DNA of 64,000 nucleotides. Source: Vibrio sp. RE88 (GTDB taxonomy: Bacteria > Pseudomonadota > Gammaproteobacteria > Enterobacterales > Vibrionaceae). The notes beneath the pieces are model-generated. The model was not told the DNA's origin and ran no database searches. It saw only the letters and a program-made list of their open reading frames with translations. Below, piece after piece: positions 43,332 to 51,450 of this stretch. How positions within the stretch are numbered: the first letter of the stretch is position 1; every line of letters starts with the position of its first letter. A program made the position numbers and the translations under genes. The stretch lies in contig NZ_VTYQ01000003.1 in NCBI RefSeq assembly GCF_013113835.1, positions 558,001 to 622,000 of the forward strand, given 5' to 3'.

Positions 43332-44108
43332 ATGATCGATTTAAAAAGCTACGATACCTTACTGGAACCAATCAACAGTTTTCTTCAGTGCGCCACACCA
43401 GAAGAGTGGATCACAGAAGCTCGCAAACCTGAGCACCTGAAAACAGTTCTAATCGATCATTTGTTGTGTGAGCTTAAGGCGGGCCAGTCAGCGATGTATT
43501 TGATCCGCAAGTATGCAATAGACAAAAGCAGTGCCCACAACTTACTGGATTGGTTTAAGCCCTACGAAGATTTCGCTTATAGAAAAACAGGTAGCTTAGA
43601 AACGCTCAAGGGTAAGAGCAATATTTCGAAAGCGATCATGGCCAAGTCTAACTCCCCTTACAGCCAAGACTTGATAGACAAAATGGTGCTGCTTATCAAA
43701 GAAGAATTGCACCACTTCTATCAAGTGCTGGAGATCATGGACAGCCGAGGCATTGCCTATGAGCCAGTACAAGCGAGCCGTTATGCAAAAGGGCTACTTG
43801 CAAATATGGCAACTCACGAGCCGCAAACACTGATAGACAAGCTGATCATTGGTGCATATATCGAAGCGCGTTCTTGTGAACGTTTTGCAAAGCTCGCTCC
43901 TCATATGGATGAAGATATTGCTAAGTTTTATATCTCACTGCTTCGTTCAGAAGCGCGCCATTATCAGGACTATTTAAGCCTTGCCGAAGAGATCGCTGGT
44001 GAAGATATCTCACACAGGGTCGCGTACTTTGGTCAACTTGAAGCCGACTTAATTACCAGCCCTGATAGCGACTTTAAATTCCACAGCGGTACTCCCCTGA
44101 AAAATTAA
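43332..44108 (+). CDS. miaE: tRNA-(ms2io6A)-hydroxylase
   Basis: Oxygen-dependent di-iron enzyme that hydroxylates ms2i6A37 of tRNAs reading U-starting codons. 258 aa. Carboxylate and His ligands lie in 'KEELHHFYQVLEIM', 'EARSCERF' and 'RSEARHYQDYLSLAE'. The ATG at 43332 is chosen; an in-frame TTG at 43320 falls in the tail of the upstream terminator. No clear ribosome binding site is seen. Confidence 0.93.
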   Translation: MIDLKSYDTLLEPINSFLQCATPEEWITEARKPEHLKTVLIDHLLCELKAGQSAMYLIRKYAIDKSSAHNLLDWFKPYEDFAYRKTGSLETLKGKSNISKAIMAKSNSPYSQDLIDKMVLLIKEELHHFYQVLEIMDSRGIAYEPVQASRYAKGLLANMATHEPQTLIDKLIIGAYIEARSCERFAKLAPHMDEDIAKFYISLLRSEARHYQDYLSLAEEIAGEDISHRVAYFGQLEADLITSPDSDFKFHSGTPLKN

Positions 44109-44127
44109 ACGCTCCACATTAGATGTT

Positions 44128-44156
44128 AAAAAGGATGCCAAACAGGCATCCTTTTA
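44128..44156. terminator. bidirectional terminator between miaE and the RelA/SpoT-like gene
   Basis: Stem AAAAGGATGCC / GGCATCCTTTT with loop AAACA, A and T runs on both sides. Confidence 0.88.
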
Positions 44157-44170
44157 CTTAGATTGGTTAT

Positions 44171-45373
44171 TTATTTGGATGCTGGACTCGGGTCCAAAAG
44201 CGCATTCCCCAACCCAGCAGCATACAACTTTTTACTGACTCGATTGAGCGCTTCAGCTTCATTGGCACCAATGACCAAGCTGCCTTTACTGCGTAAAACC
44301 TCAATCATAGATTCAATGCAGTTAGCATCGCTGTCTACACCTGACAGTTTGGAGCGAATAAAACCAAACCAGTCATCATTCATCTTCTCTTTTACTTTAT
44401 CGAGCACTTCTTGGCTTGCGACCTGAAACTCAGCTCTGGAATCAAATGCTTCCTGATTGGTCCGCGCTATATCGTAGATAATGTGCGCTTTCTTCTTTGC
44501 AACCAACATGCCCGGGATATTGAGCTGTAACTCGGCGATTTGGCCGTTACTCATCTTGAGAAAGAACTTAATATCCTTATAGCCACTACCATCCGCTTCA
44601 ACGTTAAATCGCTCCAAGTTAGAACCTGATTTAGCAAGCTGGTAACGGTCTTTCAATGCTTTTTGATATTGAGCGACAGCCCTGAACTCTTCAGTACGGC
44701 AAATAAACAGTTTCGCACCCTGAAGGTCTCTGAAGCTCTTTACCTTCACCGTAATACGCGCACAGTCTTTTAAATCGCCTACATCATTAGTGCGCTCTCG
44801 GGTGGTAATTTTGGCCAAGGCTCCACTGTAGCTCTTAATACCGCCGTAAGCACCGGGAGGAAAGCTGATTTCCGCACCAAACGCCACTTTTAGTCTTTGG
44901 GCAAAGGTGTTCAATTCGACCTGAGCTTGAATGATTTCTTTAAACATCAAGAAGAGCTGCTTACGCTTTAACTTAGCATTGGCAACCTGGTTTTTGGCCT
45001 TAAAATCCATCGCGCTTGTGTCGAGTACTTTCTTCCCCGCATCGTTGGTCACTAAATACTGAGATAAGTCTTCATCTAAATATTCTGCAAGGTGAGCATC
45101 ATCGGTCAATATGTCGAGCATCAACTTACACATTTTGCCTTCTTCAGTACTTTGGAAGCTCTTCGATTTTAATTTGGCTTTGAGCTCTGCTAGGCCGGAC
45201 TGATAATCCGCTTGATTCACTAAACGAAAGCCCTGAGATAAATGCGTGGATTGCTCGATGCGCTTTAAGACCTCCGCTTTTACCTTAGCCACATCTGCCG
45301 CGGTTACTTTTTTGGTTGCTGTATCAGTCAAAGCTTCGCTAGCGCCTACCGACGCCGATAATGTATCAGTCAT
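44171..45373 (-). CDS. putative RelA/SpoT-type nucleotidyltransferase-domain protein
   Basis: 400 aa, not part of any standard housekeeping family I know. Residues 1-165 are helical with no known motif. Residues ~175-305 follow the order of (p)ppGpp synthetase motifs: 'GGIKSYSGALAKI' (Lys180; ATP-binding loop), 'DLKDCARITV' (Asp203; metal site), 'GSGYKDIKFF' (Tyr265; guanine stacking), 'AELQLN' (Glu281; catalytic Glu) and 'AHIIYDI' (His297). No hydrolase HD domain, TGS or ACT domain. ATG 45373 has AAGGAG 6 bases upstream. Single gene with own promoter and terminators. The family reading is inference by eye; alarmone synthesis, tRNA-CCA pyrophosphorylation or another NTP transfer are all possible. 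Confidence 0.7.
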   Translation of the reverse strand: MTDTLSASVGASEALTDTATKKVTAADVAKVKAEVLKRIEQSTHLSQGFRLVNQADYQSGLAELKAKLKSKSFQSTEEGKMCKLMLDILTDDAHLAEYLDEDLSQYLVTNDAGKKVLDTSAMDFKAKNQVANAKLKRKQLFLMFKEIIQAQVELNTFAQRLKVAFGAEISFPPGAYGGIKSYSGALAKITTRERTNDVGDLKDCARITVKVKSFRDLQGAKLFICRTEEFRAVAQYQKALKDRYQLAKSGSNLERFNVEADGSGYKDIKFFLKMSNGQIAELQLNIPGMLVAKKKAHIIYDIARTNQEAFDSRAEFQVASQEVLDKVKEKMNDDWFGFIRSKLSGVDSDANCIESMIEVLRSKGSLVIGANEAEALNRVSKKLYAAGLGNALLDPSPASK

Positions 45374-45397
45374 AGCCAACTCCTTGTTTAGAGATTC

Positions 45398-45403
45398 ATT
45401 ATA
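45398..45403 (-). promoter_or_regulatory. -10 element of the RelA/SpoT-like gene
   Basis: Consensus TATAAT on the minus strand, with no good -35 at 17 bp (TCGTTT). It would give an 18-nt leader holding the AAGGAG site. A poor -35 suggests a need for an activator. Confidence 0.4.
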
Positions 45404-45484
45404 GTCACTAAATCCAAGCTAAACGAAAAGCCAACCAATAACTAGTGTGAATATTTACAATATCGAGAGGTTGTACCTGTAACG

Positions 45485-45515
45485 AAAAAAAATCGCCAGT
45501 CATACTGGCGATTTT
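45485..45515 (-). terminator. intrinsic terminator of pyrF
   Basis: Stem AAAATCGCCAGT / ACTGGCGATTTT, loop CAT, eight T on the minus strand. Confidence 0.9.
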
Positions 45516-45522
45516 AAAAACT

Positions 45523-46221
45523 CTAGATAGTCAGTGACTGATTAATATCCATCAGGACTTTATCTGGATCCGCCGCTTGCGTAATTGGTCGGCCAATAAC
45601 TAAATAATCAGATCCTGCCTGAATCGCATCGACTGGCGTCATTATACGTTTCTGATCCCCAACAGCGGATCCTAAAGGACGGATACCCGGTGTAACCAGC
45701 TTAAATTCGCGTCCTAGTTCACCTTTCAGCATTGCGGACTCCTGAGCAGAACACACAACTCCGTCGAGCCCAGAGTTTTTGGTCAATGTTGCCAGACGAA
45801 CAACTTGCTCTTTTGGCTCAACGTTGAGGCCGATCCCTGCAAGATCATTTTGCTCCATGCTGGTTAACACCGTCACACCAATCAATAGCGGGCGGTCTTT
45901 TCCATATGGCTCTAGGATATCGCGTGAAGCCGTCATCATACGCTCTCCCCCACTCGCATGAACATTCACCATCCATACTCCAAGCTCTGCGGCAGCTCGA
46001 ACTGCTTTCGAGCAAGTGTTCGGAATATCATGGAATTTTAGATCCAGAAATACTGAAAAGCCGCGCTTGTGTAACTCTTTAACGAAATCAGGACCAAACA
46101 GCGTGAACATTTCTTTGCCGACCTTCAATCGACAAGAGTTTGGGTCAATTCTGTCTACGAAAGTAAGGGCGTCCGCTTGATTGTCGTAATCCAGTGCAAC
46201 AATAACTTTTTGGTCAATCAT
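45523..46221 (-). CDS. pyrF: orotidine 5'-phosphate decarboxylase
   Basis: Last step of UMP synthesis. 232 aa TIM barrel; catalytic '[10 protein letters not shown]' (Asp-Lys-x-x-Asp), phosphate-binding end '[14 protein letters not shown]'. ATG with AGGAGATGAA upstream. It follows lapB after a terminator hairpin, in the same lapA-lapB-pyrF order as E. coli. Confidence 0.97.
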   Translation of the reverse strand: MIDQKVIVALDYDNQADALTFVDRIDPNSCRLKVGKEMFTLFGPDFVKELHKRGFSVFLDLKFHDIPNTCSKAVRAAAELGVWMVNVHASGGERMMTASRDILEPYGKDRPLLIGVTVLTSMEQNDLAGIGLNVEPKEQVVRLATLTKNSGLDGVVCSAQESAMLKGELGREFKLVTPGIRPLGSAVGDQKRIMTPVDAIQAGSDYLVIGRPITQAADPDKVLMDINQSLTI

Positions 46222-46250
46222 TTCATCTCCTACTAACTAATTACATGCCT

Positions 46251-46283
46251 AAAAAAAGCAGCGGGATCACCGCTGCTATTTTT
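46251..46283 (-). terminator. intrinsic terminator of lapB
   Basis: Stem AGCAGCGG / CCGCTGCT, loop GATCA-type, minus-strand T7 tail. It lies 30 bases before the pyrF start. Confidence 0.82.
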
Positions 46284-46309
46284 CTTGATTGGAATCCCAA
46301 TCGAATTTC

Positions 46310-47479
46310 TTATTCACCATCAAGGCCTCGAATTGGCTTGATGGTTCCCCAACCTTTACATGATGGACAGTGCCAGTACATCGAATGGGTAGAGAAGCCA
46401 CATTTACGACATCGGTAATGAGGTTTAACTTTTAACTGTTCTCCTACCAATTTTTGCAATGTCTGCAAACTCGCTTTTGCTCGGCCTTCTTCCGCATCGG
46501 CCAAATGATAATCCATCAGTCGATAGAAGCCTTTCATGGTCGGGTTCTTAACGAGTTGACGAGTGAGCAACTCCTGAGCGGAACCAGAGCCTTCATGTTG
46601 AGCAACCATCTGAGCAAGCATAAGCTCTGCTGAAACGCCAGCCTTGGAAACAATACATTGGCGTAAGAAGTCCAATAGCTCCTCTTCCTGCCCTAAATGA
46701 TGGTAACAGTCAGCTAATGTTGGAAGTACTTCGCTAATAAAGTCGATGTCCTGCTCGATCACCATCTCCATATACTTAATGGTCTGAGTATAGTCTTCGA
46801 CCTCAAGATAGAGCTTACCTAGGGCGATACTGGCACGAACACACTTTGGATCTTCTGACAAAGCGCGCTTAAAGTGCTGAATCGCGCGACTATTATCACC
46901 GTCGGCTTTTTCTTGCATTGCAAGCTCACACCAAAAGTGCGCAATGCTTGTACGCATGCGTTTTCGACCTAATTTCACCAGTTGGGTCGCGTATTGGATC
47001 GCTTTGCCCCATTCTCGTGTTTGTTGGTAGATCGAAACTAACTGTTGCAATGCAGCTTCGCGATGATCAGGCTCTTCGACAAGTTGCTCAAAGATTTTCT
47101 CTGCACGGTCAAGAAAACCTGATGCCATGTAATCTTTAGCTAGCTGCTGAAGCGCAATGTTTTTTTGGTCTATGGTCAGCCCAGAGCGAGAAATCAAATT
47201 CTGGTGAATACGAATGGCGCGGTCGACTTCTCCGCGAGAACGGAAAAGGTTCCCCAAGGCCAAGTGGGTATCTATCGTCTCGTTGTCGACCTGAAGAAGT
47301 TCGATAAAGTGGTCTACCGCTTTATCCGATTGATCAGACAATAGCAGGTTAAGACCCGTCACATACTGACGAGAGATTTGGTTGGAGTGCTTCTGCTTGT
47401 CTTGCTGGGCACTGCGATTACCCATGTACCAACCGTAGGCTGCTGCGATTGGTAGTAACAAGAAGAGTATTTCTAACAT
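46310..47479 (-). CDS. lapB: lipopolysaccharide assembly protein LapB (YciM)
   Basis: 389 aa. N-terminal membrane anchor (about 2-18), about nine TPR repeats (35-340), and a C-terminal rubredoxin-like zinc/iron site 'CRKCGFSTHSMYWHCPSCKG'. LapB directs FtsH to degrade LpxC and so limits LPS synthesis. Follows lapA by 25 bases with AGGTAGG ribosome binding site. Confidence 0.95.
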   Translation of the reverse strand: MLEILFLLLPIAAAYGWYMGNRSAQQDKQKHSNQISRQYVTGLNLLLSDQSDKAVDHFIELLQVDNETIDTHLALGNLFRSRGEVDRAIRIHQNLISRSGLTIDQKNIALQQLAKDYMASGFLDRAEKIFEQLVEEPDHREAALQQLVSIYQQTREWGKAIQYATQLVKLGRKRMRTSIAHFWCELAMQEKADGDNSRAIQHFKRALSEDPKCVRASIALGKLYLEVEDYTQTIKYMEMVIEQDIDFISEVLPTLADCYHHLGQEEELLDFLRQCIVSKAGVSAELMLAQMVAQHEGSGSAQELLTRQLVKNPTMKGFYRLMDYHLADAEEGRAKASLQTLQKLVGEQLKVKPHYRCRKCGFSTHSMYWHCPSCKGWGTIKPIRGLDGE

Positions 47480-47504
47480 TGAGTAAAAAGCCTACCTGTA
47501 CAAC

Positions 47505-47786
47505 TTATTGGGCTTTAACCTGATGAGGTTCACTCTCTTGGGGTGAAAGTTTTTTCACTTGTTTTTTCAGCTTGCGTAGTTGCATTTGAGAACGCAGATG
47601 TAAACTACCGAAGATAATCCAAGCCAAAACAAAGCCAGTCACAAAAACAACACCTAGCAGTGTCGAAAGATGAAACTCACCTTGTGCCAGTAAGTAGTTA
47701 AAGTTGACTACTTCCTGGTTCTGAGAGCCTAAAGCCAGTGCAATTAAAAACAGGGCCAGCACGATAACAATTTTTATAATTTTCAT
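47505..47786 (-). CDS. lapA: lipopolysaccharide assembly protein LapA (YciS)
   Basis: 93 aa, DUF1049. Two membrane segments (about 3-20 and 41-63) and a basic C-terminal tail. AGGTGA ribosome binding site. Partner gene of lapB; in E. coli the pair is heat-inducible. Confidence 0.93.
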   Translation of the reverse strand: MKIIKIVIVLALFLIALALGSQNQEVVNFNYLLAQGEFHLSTLLGVVFVTGFVLAWIIFGSLHLRSQMQLRKLKKQVKKLSPQESEPHQVKAQ

Positions 47787-47872
47787 GTTCTATCACCTAA
47801 GTGGATATCTGCCGATACGATTATGCAGTAAAACCCTTGAACAAACCATGCCTATCTCCGAATTTCATCTCA

Positions 47873-47904
47873 TAAAAAAGCGGCATACACTACGTATGCC
47901 GCTT
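47873..47904 (-). terminator. intrinsic terminator of ihfB
   Basis: Stem AAGCGGCATAC / GTATGCCGCTT, loop ACTAC, six T on the minus strand. Confidence 0.9.
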
Positions 47905-47924
47905 CAATAATAAGTATTTTGAAA

Positions 47925-48206
47925 TTAATCGAGGTTAACGCGCTCTCGTAATTCCTTGCCTGGTTTAAAGTGAGGGACGTATTTACCCTCCAGCTCTACT
48001 TTCTCGCCCGTTTTTGGGTTTCGGCCTACACGAGGCTCGCGGTAATGCAGAGAGAAACTACCGAATCCACGAATTTCGATTCTATCGCCAGTTTCTAGTG
48101 TCGAAGCCATATGCTCTAAAATGTCTTTCACAGCATCTTCAATCTCTTTCGCTGAAAGATGGGTTTGCTCAGCGCAGAGTCTCTCAATCAGTTCAGACTT
48201 AGTCAT
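47925..48206 (-). CDS. ihfB: integration host factor beta subunit
   Basis: 93 aa DNA-bending protein that pairs with IhfA. N-terminus '[10 protein letters not shown]', DNA-contact arm '[12 protein letters not shown]' and 'RVGRNPKTG'. ATG at 48206 has GAGGG 6 bases upstream; an in-frame start at 48233 gives a tail foreign to the family. Downstream of rpsA, as in E. coli. Confidence 0.96.
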   Translation of the reverse strand: MTKSELIERLCAEQTHLSAKEIEDAVKDILEHMASTLETGDRIEIRGFGSFSLHYREPRVGRNPKTGEKVELEGKYVPHFKPGKELRERVNLD

Positions 48207-48247
48207 AGTTTCCCTCGTAGAGTAGTTTATCACTTATTATAGTAAGT

Positions 48248-48351
48248 AATACCAATTCCAACAAACACTTGCTATCAATTCTAGACACAAACCAACAATT
48301 TGCGCAATTCCAAATCGCGTTTTATCAGAGTCACTTGCTGAGATTGGTATT
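48248..48351. repeat. MITE-like inverted-repeat element between rpsA and ihfB
   Basis: 104 bp with terminal inverted repeats: AATACCAATTCCAACAAACA at the left and, read on the other strand, AATACCAATCTCAGCAAGTG at the right (about 16 of 20 match). It carries no open reading frame of note. Similar AATACCAAT-ended intergenic elements occur in Vibrio genomes, from memory. It fills most of the ihfB upstream region. Confidence 0.55.
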
Positions 48352-48374
48352 AAGACTATTTTAGCTCAATCCAT

Positions 48375-48401
48375 AAAAAAGGAGCCTTTCGGCTCCTTTT
48401 T
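48375..48401 (-). terminator. intrinsic terminator of rpsA
   Basis: Stem AAAAAGGAGCC / GGCTCCTTTTT, loop TTTC. Confidence 0.92.
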
Positions 48402-48416
48402 CAATAAAGCGAGATA

Positions 48417-50087
48417 TTATTCGCCTTTAGCTGCTTTGAAAGCGTCAGCCATTGCGTTACCGAACGAAGCGTCGTCTGCTTTGTTCAGAGAAGCCATTGC
48501 TTCTTGCTCTTCTGCTTCATCTTTAGCTTTAACAGATAGGTTGATTACGCGGTTCTTACGGTCTACACCAGTGAACTTCGCTTCAACGCTGTCGCCAACG
48601 CTTAGGATCAGAGAAGCATCTTCTACGCGGTCGCGAGAAACTTCAGAAGCGCGGATGTAACCTTCTACGCCTTCTTCAAGTTCGATAGTTGCACCTTTAG
48701 CGTCTACTGCAGTAACAGTACCGTTAACTAGTACACCTTTCTTCTTCTCAGAAACGTAAGCATTGAATGGGTCATTTTCCATTTGCTTAACGCCTAGAGA
48801 GATACGCTCACGCTCTGCGTCTACTGCTAGAACAACTGCAGAGATTTCGTCGCCTTTCTTGTACTCACGTACTGCTTCTTCACCTGCAACATTCCAAGAG
48901 ATGTCAGATAGGTGAACAAGACCGTCGATGCCGCCTTCTAGACCGATGAAGATACCGAAGTCAGTGATAGACTTGATCTTACCAGTAACTTTGTCGCCTT
49001 TAGCTTGCGCTTCAGCGAAAGACTGCCAAGGGTTAGCTTTACACTGTTTCAGACCTAGAGAGATACGACGACGTTCTTCGTCGATTTCAAGAACCATAAC
49101 CTCAACTTCGTCGCCAACATTAACAACTTTAGATGGGTGGATGTTCTTGTTAGTCCAATCCATTTCAGAAACGTGTACTAGACCTTCAACGCCTTCTTCG
49201 ATTTCAACGAAACAGCCGTAGTCAGTTAGGTTAGTAACGCGACCAGATAGTTTGTGACCTTCTGGGTAACGCTTAGCGATTGCTACCCATGGATCTTCGC
49301 CTAGCTGCTTAAGACCTAGTGATACGCGAGTACGCTCACGGTCGAACTTAAGAACTTTAACTTGGATCTCGTCACCAACGTTCACGATCTCAGAAGGGTG
49401 CTTAACGCGCTTCCAAGCCATGTCTGTGATGTGTAGAAGACCGTCAACACCACCTAGATCTACGAATGCACCGTAGTCTGTTAGATTCTTAACGATACCT
49501 TTAACTTCTGCGCCTTCTTGTAGAGACTCAAGAAGCTCATCACGCTCAACGCTGTTCTCAGACTCGATTACCGCACGGCGAGAAACAACTACGTTGTTAC
49601 GCTTCTGGTCAAGTTTGATAACTTTGAACTCTAGCTCTTTGTTTTCTAGGTGAGCAGTGTCGCGGATTGGACGTACGTCTACTAGAGAACCTGGAAGGAA
49701 AGCACGGATACCGTTTAGTTCAACAGTGAAACCGCCTTTAACTTTACCGTTGATGATACCAACAACAGTTTCAGCTTCTTCGTAAGCTTTCTCAAGAACG
49801 ATCCAAGCTTCGTGACGCTTCGCTTTCTCACGAGAAAGTTGAGTCTCACCGAAACCGTCTTCAACAGCGTCTAGCGCTACGTCTACTTCAGAACCAACTT
49901 CAACTTCAAGTTCGCCAGCAGCGTTCTTGAACTGTTCAGCAGGGATTGCAGACTCAGACTTAAGACCAGCGTCAACAAGAACGAAACCGTTCTCGATAGC
50001 TACTACAGTACCTTTAACGATAGTACCTTGTTGGAATTCAGTCTCGTTTAGAAACTCTTCAAAGAGTTGAGCAAAAGATTCAGTCAT
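48417..50087 (-). CDS. rpsA: 30S ribosomal protein S1
   Basis: 556 aa, six S1 RNA-binding repeats (e.g. '[13 protein letters not shown]', '[16 protein letters not shown]', '[17 protein letters not shown]', '[17 protein letters not shown]'). Recruits mRNAs with weak or absent Shine-Dalgarno sequences to the 30S subunit. Its own ribosome binding site is weak (GAAG), as in E. coli where S1 represses its own translation through the leader. Confidence 0.97.
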   Translation of the reverse strand: MTESFAQLFEEFLNETEFQQGTIVKGTVVAIENGFVLVDAGLKSESAIPAEQFKNAAGELEVEVGSEVDVALDAVEDGFGETQLSREKAKRHEAWIVLEKAYEEAETVVGIINGKVKGGFTVELNGIRAFLPGSLVDVRPIRDTAHLENKELEFKVIKLDQKRNNVVVSRRAVIESENSVERDELLESLQEGAEVKGIVKNLTDYGAFVDLGGVDGLLHITDMAWKRVKHPSEIVNVGDEIQVKVLKFDRERTRVSLGLKQLGEDPWVAIAKRYPEGHKLSGRVTNLTDYGCFVEIEEGVEGLVHVSEMDWTNKNIHPSKVVNVGDEVEVMVLEIDEERRRISLGLKQCKANPWQSFAEAQAKGDKVTGKIKSITDFGIFIGLEGGIDGLVHLSDISWNVAGEEAVREYKKGDEISAVVLAVDAERERISLGVKQMENDPFNAYVSEKKKGVLVNGTVTAVDAKGATIELEEGVEGYIRASEVSRDRVEDASLILSVGDSVEAKFTGVDRKNRVINLSVKAKDEAEEQEAMASLNKADDASFGNAMADAFKAAKGE

Positions 50088-50114
50088 TTATTTAATCTTC
50101 AATAAATTAAACGT

Positions 50115-50136
50115 CCACGGGTATCCTACCTCGTGG
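50115..50136 (-). promoter_or_regulatory. rpsA leader hairpin, possible S1 autoregulation element
   Basis: On the minus strand CCACG-A-GGT / ACC-CGTGG with apical loop AGGAT. E. coli rpsA leader hairpins also expose GGA in their loops and are bound by S1. It ends 28 bases before the ATG. Assignment is by analogy. Confidence 0.45.
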
Positions 50137-50190
50137 GGTTATTAAATTCGCCAGTCATCATCCATGCGACCAACGCTCTTACCTAGCCGC

Positions 50191-50871
50191 CTAAACGACT
50201 AGCTTAGATTCGATATATTGTAGTGCCTTTTCTACCACTTCGTCGATACTCATCGTAGTAGAGTCCAGCAATAGCGCATCCTCAGCGGGGCGTAATGGCG
50301 CCACCGGGCGGTTACGATCTCGGTCGTCACGCTCTTGGATCTCGCTCAAAAGGTCGTCAAATTTAACATCTAACCCCTTGCCTTGCAACTGTTTAAGACG
50401 GCGGTTAGCACGCTCTTCAGCACTGGCATCGAGGAAGATTTTAGCTTCAGCTTCAGTAAAAACAACGGTACCCATATCACGGCCATCAGCCACAAGGCCG
50501 GAGCCTTCAGCAAAAGCACGTTGACGACGCAGTAAAGCTTCACGAACACGAGGGAACGCAGCTACTTTTGAAGCGGCCATTCCGGTCTCTTCTTTGCGTA
50601 ACTCACCTGAAACATCTTCGCCTTCCAAAATGACTTTCACTAAGTCACCTTCTGCGATGAACTGCACGTCTAGATGGGTAGCCAAAGGAACAAGCGCATC
50701 TTCAGATTCAAGGTCAACGCCATGATGAATCGCAGCTAAAGCCAACACGCGATAAATCGCACCGGAATCCAGTAAGTGAAAGCCAAGCTTCTTCGCCAGA
50801 AGCATACAGAGAGTGCCTTTACCTGCACCACTTGGTCCATCAACGGTTACAACCGGCGTATGAGACGACAT
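50191..50871 (-). CDS. cmk: cytidylate kinase
   Basis: 226 aa; phosphorylates CMP and dCMP. P-loop '[11 protein letters not shown]' (residues 13-23), '[10 protein letters not shown]' and lid '[16 protein letters not shown]'. GGAG ribosome binding site. Upstream of rpsA, the common cmk-rpsA-ihfB order. Confidence 0.96.
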   Translation of the reverse strand: MSSHTPVVTVDGPSGAGKGTLCMLLAKKLGFHLLDSGAIYRVLALAAIHHGVDLESEDALVPLATHLDVQFIAEGDLVKVILEGEDVSGELRKEETGMAASKVAAFPRVREALLRRQRAFAEGSGLVADGRDMGTVVFTEAEAKIFLDASAEERANRRLKQLQGKGLDVKFDDLLSEIQERDDRDRNRPVAPLRPAEDALLLDSTTMSIDEVVEKALQYIESKLVV

Positions 50872-51011
50872 GTTTTACTCCACATTAGTTGAAAATAATA
50901 GCCATTGAGCTGACCAATATTCGGCGGGAATTATAGTGGGAATCGCCTCTTTGCACCAGAGCGTATTGAAAGGAAAAAGCCAAAAAATAGAGCGCTTGGC
51001 GCTCTACCTGT

Positions 51012-51311
51012 TTACAGCTTTATTCGGCTGCGGTTTTTGTCTATCAAAGCGGGGCCAATACCTTTAACCAACACCAAATCGCTCACCTTCAAAAAGGGAC
51101 CGTTGTCATCCCTAAATTGAACAATAGCTTGGGCTTTTTTCGCACCAACACCACTCAGTAGCGCTGCTAATTCAGCCGCTTCAGCGGTATTAACGTTCAC
51201 TGTAATCTCTATTCCAGCGTATTCCGGATTGGTAGCTTTTTCAGCCGATACGGTAATCGGGCTATATACCGCTATCACCATTAAAAGGCACGTCCAAAGT
51301 ATGCGTAACAT
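51012..51311 (-). CDS. comEA: ComEA-family helix-hairpin-helix DNA-binding protein
   Basis: 99 aa. Signal peptide (about 1-25) followed by two HhH motifs ('VNVNTAEAAELAALLSGVGAKKAQAIVQFRD' spans 40-70; 'LVLVKGIGPALIDKNR'). In Vibrio, periplasmic ComEA pulls in transforming DNA. ATG at 51311 has AGAGGAAC upstream; a start at 51335 would put charged residues before the signal. Short ComEA without the SLBB domain, as usual in gammaproteobacteria. Confidence 0.88.
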   Translation of the reverse strand: MLRILWTCLLMVIAVYSPITVSAEKATNPEYAGIEITVNVNTAEAAELAALLSGVGAKKAQAIVQFRDDNGPFLKVSDLVLVKGIGPALIDKNRSRIKL

Positions 51312-51393
51312 TTCCCTTGTTCCTCTAAATAACATGATGGAATAAATACCGTAGAGGAATATGACAATAGAAAGGGAGAAAACAGCGCATAAT

Positions 51394-51420
51394 AAAACGG
51401 GCTGCAGATGCAGCCCGTTA
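51394..51420 (-). terminator. intrinsic terminator of ppiD
   Basis: Stem AACGGGCTGCA / TGCAGCCCGTT with a 2-base loop, then TTATTATG. Confidence 0.82.
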
Positions 51421-51450
51421 TGAGTGGTTTGTCAGTTACATCGGTTAAGA

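Noticed and set aside
44171..45373. Toxin-antitoxin pair including the RelA/SpoT-like gene
   Set aside because: Neighbours are miaE and pyrF with terminators between; no small partner gene is adjacent.
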